From: Chrysogorgia sp. JL179-B06
Lineage: Eukaryota > Cnidaria > Anthozoa > Scleralcyonacea > Chrysogorgiidae
Direction of reading: 5' to 3'
Length of the DNA stretch: 64,000 bases
NCBI GenBank assembly: GCA_035772405.1
Contig: JAYKKM010000374.1
Coordinates: forward strand, 1,523,001-1,587,000
Shown here: piece after piece, positions 42,728 through 54,700 of the stretch
How the letters are laid out: each line of letters opens with the position of its first letter
How positions within the stretch are numbered: the stretch's first letter is position 1
Notes under the pieces: generated by a model
What the model was told of the DNA's origin: nothing
Seen by the model: the letters and a program-made list of their open reading frames with translations, nothing else
Database searches by the model: none
Translations under genes and position numbers: made by a program

Positions 42728-45700
42728 GTAAGATTTTCGTGATTTTCATACAAACACTAGTGTTTTTATTTGGCGAGCTCGTCGCGTCGACAGGGATGCG
42801 AACTTTGTATCGTTGTGTGATTGAGACCTAATTGATCTATGATCTTTGATACAAATTAGCGATGTAACTCCGTGAGAGGTATTATGTCGAAATATACAAA
42901 TGTGATACTCGCTGAAAAATTCATTGGTGTATACTGCCGAAATAGTCTGTAAACGAATGGCCTTCGTTCGTGATACGTTTCGTATCTCGAGACTTATGAT
43001 TCAATTTTATTTTTATTGACAAAGCTGATACACGAAAGTCAATCTTCATGTCTCATTATATTATGTTTATGAAGCGTCATAAAGGGCTATTTATATGAGC
43101 CGTGTTAACCGCGGGCTAAGTTGTATCTTGAAAATCTCTCCGTGACCAAAAAGGATCATTTGTATTAACTTTGTGCTCTTCTTACAGCCAAACTATAGCT
43201 GCTTTGAAATATAATTTTGGATGTTTGTACTCGCAGCGATACGAACATTGTTAAGCGAATCAGCCAACCGTGCTAGGCCGACTCATGATAAAGCTCGTAA
43301 TATATCAATACATGCAAATGATATAGTGTTACTGTTTCAATTTCCAATGGCAGTATATGAATGGCGCGATACAGCTTGTGTAAAGTTGGATTTTTCCTGG
43401 ATTACTCGGTGGATACATTGTATCTGTCTAGATTTTAAATTGTATCTGTTTAGATAGTTTTTATAGCGAATTGATCCGTTGAATATACGACTTATTCACC
43501 GCGCCTGTATGTTGTTGTGATCTAGTCCGGGTTCATGCAATCCCGGCCTTGGTCCACTCAGGGTCTTAAAATAATCGAGGAGAAGGTGCTGTCTTTGCAA
43601 CAACACCAGCACATTGGTAAGACTTTCGGGTCCTGTGGGAGTAACGCTCTTAAATCGTAGCCGTAGGCCTTCGGAACCTGTACGGTTGGGTTTTCCGTTC
43701 GCCTGTGGTGATACACTGAATATGAGCCCTATAAATCATACTGAAATAATTGACCTAGCACACATTGACCTTCGTGTTGAGCTCTTCATTCTCACCAACA
43801 CCGGCTCTTACTTCCTGTACCGGACACAGAATTTTAGCACTGGCTGTACAAGTGTATCAAAAAAAATATGAACCGGTATAAAATTAATTAACATTCCTTT
43901 AAAACAACTTACAGTATTGTTACAGTGTGTATTAAAAAAACTGAACAAGCATAAAATTAATTAATATTGGCTGAGAGGTGTCTAGGGCTTTCAAACTACA
44001 TAGAACTGCCTCGTTCTTTAAAAAATCCCGTTTATTTATAGCCTTTAAAATCGTATATTATTCGCGTAACCGTCTCTCGTGTTTTAAGTAACTGTGTGCT
44101 TTTGTTTCTTAGGATTTCGTCAAGTCCACCAATGTTTCTTACCAAGAGCATCACGTATCTCGGCATAAACGTGGGCAGGTTGTGGGCAAGAAAGGGGGAT
44201 TCCGCGGGTGTACGGTGTGGCTTACAGGTGAGACTGATGAGTGATGTTGTGCTTGGCGTATATAGACAGTGTAGAGATACAAAAACGAATACACAAAAGG
44301 GTTGGTGTTCGACCTCCAACATACCATTTGACTTTACCTTCGCCGACTAAACTCGTCTCTATGTTATACGTATAGTAGATGTTTGCATAATAATAATAAT
44401 AAAAGACGTATTATATTCATATACAGCACAAAAAACACAAGTTACAACAATATATTCTTAAAGTTACTTATAAAACTTATTACAGTTTCATTATAAGATA
44501 AAGCCTACTACATATATTACCACTATGAACAAAAAAACTATTAATTTTAAAGAAGAAAAGTCTTAACTGCTGACTTAAAATTACCCAACATATCAAAGCT
44601 TCTAATAAAACCGAGAACGCTCTGTCTCCATGAGTCACCGTTTTGGATTTTGGCTCAAGTAGCAGATTACGGTCTGATGATCTCAAAGCACGAGTAGGTT
44701 TATATTTAGTTAGCAAATGAGTAATATAAACATGCGCCTGGCCATATGTTGCATGCATCTTAAATTCTCAATTAGCCTTTAGTTTAGGGCGTCGTTTGTG
44801 TATCGGAAATTCAAAAGAATCTTTGCTTCCTAATGAGGTTATAAATACTAATTTAAATGCGCACAAATGATATTTAAAATGCAGCAATTATGAAAGAGAT
44901 GTGAAGACCTTAGTGATAAATGGCCGCCAAATTAATATTCTTTTATATGCATATAAATTGTCCCTTATGAACTCGTTTTCAGGTACGAAATTGAAAAGGA
45001 TTCTTTCTTTAGAACGAGGTCATCAGTGCCGATTTATATGTATATAAAATATTTTAAATTGTCGGCCATTTATGAATAAGATCTATTGCGACTTCGCATC
45101 TTGTAATATCATAATCAAACACTGGATCGAGCAACTATTGTTCAGAAAATGAAGCCGGAAACTTAGGGACCAACTGAGGATCCTATGAGGTTTTTTGTTG
45201 GATTATGTGCTCTTACCATCGACAAAATAAAATAATTTTACTATAAAGAGGACCTGAAGATATTTTAAATGACTGGGTAAAACGATTCATGGCCTCGAAC
45301 TTCTCGTGCGCCGAATCTAATGCAAATTATCTTGAACAAAGGGTTTTGCTAATCTCTACATTAGATTCGGCACATGAAAAGTTCGACGTTTGAAACGGGC
45401 CTAAGGGTGACCGATAATTTCTCAATGAAACAAAAAATAATTTTATTCGCATAAAAGCATCCCAACGAACGTTTTAAATTTCAATTCACTTCATCCCGGT
45501 CCGGGATGTTGCGCTTATATGGAAAAAACCTGTCCCGGTGTACCGGGACTTCAACCGGGATCCCGGTCAAGCGGGATGCCCCGGTCTCTATATAAATGCA
45601 ACTGCGAAAATAACAGTAAATTATATACAAGCCGAGATCCCGGTATACCGGGACGTCCCGGTGTACCGGGATCATATAAACAGGCCCTAAGGTCCGAGAG

Positions 45701-48700
45701 AAGCCTAATATGAGACGTTCAGACATTCATTAGGTTCAGGATTTTATGCATTTAATGTTAAAGGACATTGGCAACAAAAATTAAGTTTGTCTAATATGAA
45801 AGAACTCGTAAAATCATAGAGTAACACCTTTTACAACTTTTCCGTATTTTACTTCATTTTTGAAATATTTCAGTTTGTTTGATATGTAAATGAGATGGTC
45901 TCTGACGTCAGGTGTGGGGTAGAGAATGTTCACTCATTAAAATATTAGTTCCACTCTTCAAGTTTGTTCAATAAATTTACTTGAAAATGTGCGTATAAGA
46001 ACTCCTCATGATAATGAACGTTGTAAACTTAGCAATCACTGAGATATAAGACTTTTTTAATATGAGTGAAAATTCTGTGCCCAGCACCTGACGTCAGAGA
46101 CCATCTCATTTACATATCAAACAAACTGAAATATTTCAAAAACGAAGTAAAATACGGAAAAGTTGTAAAAGGTGTTACTCTATCATTTTACGAGTTTTTT
46201 CATATTAGACAAACTTAATTTTTGTTGCCAATGTCCTTTAACAAAGAAACTATATTGGCCAGACACTAAACCTATTTCGCGAGCGTCACAGTTTGATTTG
46301 CTTGCAAACTCGGAGCTTCCAATGATCTCTCGTCACACACTATTTCAGATGGTATACGCCAAAATTTCATTAAATTTTAAATAAGAAAAACCTATTTCAC
46401 ACAGTTTGAATTATAAATGCATGAGTGATTTTGATATTATCGCTTCTAAATATAGCCATTGTTTACAACAAAAAACCAATCATAACCGCATAATACTGAA
46501 ACTATTAATCAGTTTAAACTTTTGTAGTTTAATTAAATTTGACTCTAAAATAATTTCATTGCTAATAACGTTTAGACGATGAGGTCTTGCTCATTCTCGA
46601 CACGCTTGACGTGACAAACCAAAAAATACAGTACTCATGTAGTCCAAAAAATTGAAGCAGCCGTGTATTCTGTCTTGTAAAAAAGTGAATCGCATGAACT
46701 CTGTAGCAGTAGCCCGACGTTGTTCGCAGTACCTAGGCTTCTCCTGCTGCTTTGTTTTGTTTCACGTAAACACTGTTTTGCCTTATTTCCCGTCATTTGT
46801 TCTGAACTCTCTCGATAACTCAAACCTGTAACTTGGTTCAGTACACAAGGCCGGCATGAACGTTCGATCGTTACTTCTGCTGCCGCCATTTTGACAGCAA
46901 CTTCCATCCCAAGGCTTTTGTTTAAGGTTGAAGTCAACCCCCTGGTGCGACAACTTGGCCTCAAATGAAATATAATTTTCAAGTTCTTATTTCCTTGTTT
47001 AACCAATAAAACTAAGCGGCCTTTTAAAACCTTTTGAAGGCGCCACCTGTTAAAGCCATTTACTTATTAATGATATAAACAACGTTTACAAGGTAAAAGA
47101 AAATGAGTTTACTGGTAGAAATAGTTTGACCAAAATAATTTGACCGCCATGCTGACCTGCCGTTACATGTAAATACTGATTTTTTTCACTTAAAGTACCT
47201 ATGAAATGAAAATTACGTTTGAAACGAACTCACAAAATGATGAGGAATGGAAATTTAGAGAGCTCTTTCACATCTCACGTCGTTCTTGAGATATTTAGAC
47301 TTATGTGATATCATAGTTAATAGAGGGGAATGGTTAGGAAAGCCGCCGAACTTCAAAGCGTCTATAATGAGCTGTGATTTTAAGTTGAAATGGTCCTGAC
47401 CGTGCACAAACCTTTTGTTTTTTGCTTATTAATATTTAAATAACATGGTTGAGCGATTCAACCCAAATGCTGCTATTGGATGATTGCTCATTATACAGAA
47501 AATACAATGTGTTCAGCAAGTGTGAAAGTGCACACATTTGCATAAACATGAACAATAACCTAGAACAAAGACTTTGACCGAGTTTCCAATATGTTGATAT
47601 GCAAATATCATATGGTGATATGCAAATGATAACCTATTTCAGTATTTCGTCAAGATAGAAATAGTAAATTAATTTGTCATCCCTATTTCGGGTGTCACGA
47701 AGTGTCGTACTGTGCAAAGTTTCAAGTGATTTTGTTGAATAATCTAAAAGATATATACTTGATTTTCTAAAATGTAGAAACATCTTCACAACAGACTTGC
47801 ATATCACAAAAGTCTTAGACTATGTGCACACGGTAACGTTTCCGAGCGTTTTTATATTGTTTCAGGTAATGAGGCCATAGTTTTCCACTCCCTCGATGAC
47901 GGAGAACAATACAAAAACGTTCAGAAACATTACCGTATGTGCACATAGTCGAAATATCTCATGAACTACGCGAGATACGAAATATCTCTAAATTACCATT
48001 CCTACTCATTTTCGAAGTGCATTTAAGGTGCCTCAATAGTCTAAATCATGAGAAATTGCATTTTTTATTTTGGTTCATCGCATAGCTCTAGCGGTGGTCT
48101 TGATTATTGAAACGTTTCACACTTGTGGCATTTGTATATCTAGAGAAATTGTATTTATGATAAGCGGCAGATTTTATGCTAATTAGTTTTCTGGATTTAT
48201 TGGAAACACGATTTCTCCACTCAGGTAAACATTGAGGGTATATAAAACTTTTCAGTAAACAAGACCACTCATGCAAACTCTCGCCTGCCAACTCTCATCG
48301 ACTCTCGCTTAAAGTTGTTATTTTTAATACAATTCTCAGGCTTATCCGGAGCAGGTAAAACATCAATCAGTATGGGTGTCGAGGACTACTTGTGTCGCCA
48401 TGGGATACCAACGTACACATTAGACGGCGATAACATGAGGACAGGGCTGAACAAGAATTTAGGATTTTCCCCTGAAGATCGAGATGAGAATATCCGTCGT
48501 GTCGCAGAAGTGGCGAAACTTTTTGCTGATTCTGGCATGGTGTGTCTCACTGCGTTCATTAGCCCGTACAAAAGGGTGAGTATTGTCGCTTTTTAAACGC
48601 ATTTTAAAACGCAATTTTAGATTGCGCGACCTGAAGCCGAGAAAATTACACACATGGGATATCAGTCTCCTATGCGGTCACGAAAACTGAAGTTAAACAA

Positions 48701-51700
48701 GACGCCCGTTAACTCGCTACTATTAAAATGGCTGTTGTTAGATCTTTCCAGTTAAGCAATATAGATACTTTTCATATAGATACTTTTGACATACATAAAG
48801 TACCTATGCAATGAAAAATTCAGTTGTAAAATAATTCTTTTATTTGAAAGAACTCTTGAAACTATAAAGACTAACCATTTACAACTTTTTCATATCTCAC
48901 TTCACTCTTGAGATATTAAAATTTGACATGGAATCACATGGAATAGTTTGATGATTTGCATATTTGATGTCATTGGACACATCCACCGCACATGCACGTG
49001 CACCTGCATTCCAAGTGATTTCATTACATAATCTCAAGGATATATAAGCGTTTTCAAGTTATTATGCATTGTGATGTCATAAGTATATGATCATTTGTGA
49101 AGTGAGATATGAAAAAGTTGTAAATGGTTAGTCTTTATAGTTTCAAGAGTTCTTTCAAACAAAAGAGTTATTTTACAACTGAATTTTTCATCGCATAGGC
49201 ACTATAAACAACTTGGCATTCATTGTAAATTCATTAAGATCGCGGACCAATATTTCGAAATCGCTCGTCATCTATTAGTGTAGGTTAAACGAGTCAGATG
49301 CTGACCTGCCGTTACATGTAAATACTGATTTTTTTTACTTAAAGTGCCCATAACCTCAAAATGTTTTATTGTCTTGTTTGGAAGAACTTTTAAAATGATA
49401 AACTAACTTCTTTTGAAGATTTTCGTTTCGTTGCTTTCTTTTTGAGATATATCAGTTTGTTTGATATGCAAATGTCTGGAATTTCGTCACACATGCATAA
49501 TGACATATTAGAGAAATATGTATATCTCTTTCATTCTCGAACGAAATCAAGAGGTTTGGTGTTGTGGGAGAAACGCACACACGTGTTATTCACACTTTAG
49601 TGTTTTTATTTGATGAACGCAAAGATATATAACATTCTCTGTTAACTCATTATGCATGAAAACTAAAATCGCTGCTCACATCATTGACATAGAGTAACAA
49701 GTAAATTGATGTACCTGTAAAAATGTCAAATAACGTTCTTATCATGTAAATAATTTAATATTCTACCTTTTTAAATTTAAGTTTCTTGTAAATAGCTAGT
49801 TAATATCATTCTTCATGTAACATTTTTCTATTTTTGCACACGCCCCTCGTGGAAATCAGCTTCGGTTGACGGGGTCAGCGTGTATAAATAAAGTTATCTA
49901 TCTATCTATCTATCTATCTATGTGTGACGAAATTCCAGATATTTGCATATCAAACAAACTGATATATTTCAAAAACAAAGCGAAGAAACGAAAATCTTCA
50001 AAAGAAGTTACTTTATCCTTTTAAAAGTTCTTCCAAATAAGACAATAAAAAATGTTGAGGTTAGGGGCACTTTAACCGCGATCGGCGTGTGCAATTATAA
50101 GCATTGTGAGCGTACATAAAACCACGATACTTGCCAGTGACATTACTGACCAATAACTATGTCTGTGAATGTGTTAACTTGACCAAGAAAGAACACTTGA
50201 CTTCGAACAGCTTGATCAAACTATCAGGGAAGCGAAGAAAGAAAGCACGCGTGAAGATTAGTATATTTATAACGCTCAGTTTCGCGAAGACTGACGAGAT
50301 GATGCAATAATTGCCATTTCGCGACCAGACAAAACAGATCCGAAACCTAGACTCGTGCTACCCACTGATCTCAAAAATAGGACTGGATTGAGCTTGTATC
50401 TGATGAGCTGATTTTGAAGCTTGCATATTTGCATAATGTAAATTGACGAGAGATAATTAGAAGCTCCGAGTTTGCAAACAAATCAAACTGTGACGCACGC
50501 GAAATAGGTTTAGTGTCTGGGCAATATAGTTTCTTTGTTAACATTAAATGCATAAAGTCTTGAACCTAATTTGACGTCTCATATTAGGCTTCTCTCACTG
50601 AATAATTAGAGCCAACGGCGGCCATTAAGGGACCAAAGTCGCAGTAAATCTGTAGGTAGGCCATGAATCGTTTTACCCAGTAATTTGAAAAATGTCTTCT
50701 GGTCCTCTTTATAGTAAAATTATTTTATTTTGTCGATGGTAAGAGCACATAATCCAACAAAAAACTTCATAGGATCCTCAGTTTGTCGCTTAGTAATGGC
50801 GGACTTCCGGCTTCATTTTCTGAACAATAGTTGCTCGATCCAGTCTTCTTTCGAGATCAGTGGTGCTACCACAGGTATCCTTAAACTAAACTAACAGTCA
50901 AACTGTCTGTAAACATAAAAAAGCCACTTGACGATGAAATATCTGTCTACCAAGATTCAGTTTAGACGACATTTCCCAGGTTTAAATGCATCGTAAAACG
51001 TAAAATATGCATCACAAATTTCAAGCAAAACGAAGTAACTTTTTGCCAATTTCTTCGCAACAAAACAAAAAATATTTAAACAACGAAGAGGTCCGCCAAA
51101 ATTACCTTTACCTTGACCCTAAAAACCCTAATCATAACCCTAAAAACCCTACTCCTAACCCTAAATATCCCCACAAAGTAAAATGCAACTTAACCACTGA
51201 TCTCTCTCTAAAACTGGACTGCGGGCTTCCATTGCCGGTTTTAGATCGAATGCTGTATCGATCACCGCCGATCCTAAATTGTTCTATGATGTTCCCGTTG
51301 TTCCCACTAGCTCCGCAACCGTGCACGTCAGATCCACGAGGACGCAAACCTGCCATTCTTTGAGCTGTTCGTGGACACCCCCCTGAGCATTTGCGAGAAA
51401 CGTGACGTCAAAGGATTGTACAAAAAAGCCAGGGCCGGTGAGATCAAAGGTGAGTCTCCGAGCAGCCCCCTCAAATATATCAATCGAACCAGTTATTTTA
51501 AAGTGTCTATTTCACGTTTGCGGACATTACATATTCGTAATATTTGGGTCTTCCTGAGCAAAATCATATATCTTGTCAGGCGAAAATTTCATCTTCGTGG
51601 ACTTTTTTGCTGTTAAAGTTATCGGTTGTGATGTCACAAGAGGCATTTTTGTGGCAAGTAACAAAAGAAAACTGGTTTGGAATGCCTCTTGTGACATCAC

Positions 51701-54700
51701 ATCTGGTAACTTTGATAGCGAAAAACTCCATGAAGATGAAATTTTCTGCTGACAAAATATATGATGATTTTGCTCAGGAAGACCGAAATATTACGAATAT
51801 GTAAAATCCCCAAACGTAAGATAGGTACTTTAACATGTATTTTCCAAGTTGAGCTTGTTCATTACAATCTTCTACTATTTCCTTTAGGTTTTACGGGTAT
51901 TGACGCACCATTCGAGGCTCCCGAGAATCCGGATCTAGTACTGAAGGCTGGAGAGTTGTTGACTAATGAATGTGTTCAAAAAATAGTCACCCTTCTCACT
52001 GAACAGGTACAAGGAACAATTCTTATCTTAAATATACCAGAAACCTAGACCATTGAGTTACATGGACTAAGATGATGAGTGAAGGTTACATATCTGTTCA
52101 ACCTGTAACCTTCTGATGACTAGTGAGATGCTCTAACTATTAAGCTACATGGACTAAGATGATGAGTGAAGGTTACATATGTGTACAACCTGTAACCTTC
52201 TGATGACCAGTGAGATGCTCTAACTATTGAGCTACATGGACTAAGATGATGAGTGAAGGTTACATATGTGTACAACCTGTAACCTTCTGATGACTAGTGA
52301 GATGCTCTAACTATTGAGCTACATCGACTAAGATGATGAGTGAAGGTTACATATGTGTACAACCTGTAACCTTCTAATGACTAGTGAGATGCTCTAACTA
52401 TTGAGCTACATGGACTAAGATGATGAGTGAAGGTTACATATGTGTACAACCTGTAACCTTCTGATGACCAGTGAGATGTTCTAACTATTGAGCTACATGG
52501 ACTAAGATGATGAGTGAAGGTTACATATGTGTACAACCTGTAACCTTCTAATGACTAGTGAGATGCTCTAACTATTGAGCTATATGAACTAAGATAATGA
52601 GTGAAGGTTACACATGTGTACAACCTGTAACCTTCTGATGACCAATGAGATGCTCTAACTATTGAGCTACATGGACTAAGATAATGAGTGAAGGTTACAT
52701 ATGTGTACAATCTGTAATCCTTGTAATCTACATTACATGTTAATTGTCTGTGTTGTCTTTGTTTAAGGGAATTGTACCATGTACTGTTGCTAACGAAGTT
52801 CGCGAATTATTTATCGCGCAAAATGAAGTAGAATTAAAACTGCAAGAGGCGATTTCTCTGCCTGTTGTTAATCTCACGAAGGTAAGAATTGTTAGGAAGA
52901 GGAATGAGATTGAAAACACGGGAAAGGCAAGACAAGGAAAGAATAAGGCAAAAGGTGATGATGATGGTGGTGGTAGTGATGATGGTGGTGGTGATGATGG
53001 TGGTGGTGATGGTGATGATGGTGGTGGTGATGGTGATGATGGTGGTGGTGATGGTGGTGGTGGTGGTGGTGATGGTGGTGGTAGTGGTGATGGTGATGAT
53101 GGTGGTGGTGATGATGATGGTGGTGGTGATGATGATGGTGGTGGTGGTGGTGGTGATGGTGGTGGTGGTAATGGTGGTAGTGGTGGTGATGATGATGGTG
53201 GTGGTGATGATGGTGGTAGTGGTGATGATGGAGGTAGTGGTGGTGACGATGATGGTGGTGGTTGTGACGATGATGGTGGTGGTTGTGACGATGGTGATGG
53301 TGGTTGTAGTGATGGTGGTGGTGATGGTGATAATGATGGTGTTGGTGGTGGTGATGATGATGGTGGTAGTGGTGATGATGGTGGTGGTGATGATGATGGT
53401 GGTAGTGGTGATGATGATGGTGGTGGTGATGATGATGATGATGGTGGTAGTGGTGATGATGATGGTGGTAGTGGTGATGATGATGGTGGTAGTGGTGATG
53501 GTGATGGTGGTAATGGTTGTAGTGATGGTGGTGGTGGTGGTGGTGATGGTGGTGATGGTGGTAGTGGTGATGATGGAGGTAGTGGTGGTGACGATGATGG
53601 TGGTGGTGGTGACGATGGTGATGGTGGTTGTAGTGATGGTGATGGTGATAATGATGGTGTTGGTGGTGATGATGGTGGTGGTGATAATGATGGTGGTGGT
53701 GGTGATGATGGTGGTGGTGGTGATGAATCGATGATGGTGGTGGTGGTGGCGATAATTGTAATGATGGTGATAATAATTATCATGGTGATCATTTTTTTGT
53801 CGAAAACTCACTTTGCATAGAGAAAGTTCTAACTGCTATTTCCTCTCTCAATATTTCAGCTGGATCTTCAGTGGGTTCAAGTCCTTTCGGAAGGATGGGC
53901 GACTCCCCTTCAAGGATTTATGAGAGAGAAAGAGTATTTACAATGTCTTCACTTTGGAGTTCTAGTTCAAGGTATTAAATGACGTTAACGATACGTTTAT
54001 CATACGTAAAAGGGAAATTAGGGATTAAATCTCCCCAAAAGCAGAGGCACTGTAATTGATTCAATCAATATTAATGACTGTACGTAATGTATAGCTTACC
54101 CCAGATTTATGTCTAACCCCAGATTGATGTCTAACCCCAGAGTGTCCCAGAGTACGTATGGTCCAGCAAGCTCACTGTGAGCTCCATATATATATGTAGA
54201 GTTCAGTAATCCTTGTCTTAGCTAAACCATAAACCAAGCATGGGTACGAGGCTATCGTCTGTCTACTCCAAGCTCTCCAACATTGAGAATAGACTACAGG
54301 AATTCTTGTGCGCATTCTATTTTGTTCTTTTTGTTTAGAGGATGTATCTAACCAAACCATACCAATAGTGTTAGCGGTGTCAACTAAGGACAAAGAGAGA
54401 CTCGAGGGAGTTTCTGCATTGACCCTTGCTTACAACGGCAAGCCCATCGCGATCCTACGTGATCCCGAGTTGTACCCACATCGCAAACACGAACGCGCTT
54501 GCCGTCAATGGGGAGTGTACACCAAAGAACATCCATACATTAAGGTACGTCTGGGGATAAAATTGGAATGGTGGAGAATTGAAATTAATAGGGTTATCTA
54601 TAGGTACGAGTGAATTGTGAGATGTATTAGTGTAATCTGGTTTCCTTCCTCCTACACTAACACTAGACCTATAAGAGATGGTCCTCACTAGACCTCTAGG

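Larger units (their letters stand above)
45117..46347. repeat. Segment duplicated in inverse at 50430-50852 (left copy)
   Basis: Matches to the inverse copy: ACTGGATCGAGCAACTATTG through AAACGATTCATGGCCT (45123-45295), GAGAAGCCTAATATGAGACG (45700-45719) and AAAGAAACTATATTGGC through GCTTCCAATGATCTCTCGTC. Insertions in this copy are the CCCGGT-rich block and the 45762-46237 MITE. Confidence 0.8.

Noticed and set aside
51110..51180. Telomere-like CCCTAA repeats (also 24365-24410)
   Set aside because: Irregular spacing and only a handful of units within foldback DNA; not telomeric.
52740..53820. 350-codon Gly/Asp, Val/Met and Ser/Pro frames
   Set aside because: Products of the GGT/GAT microsatellite in PAPSS intron 6; only the first ~38 codons (exon 6) are real coding sequence.
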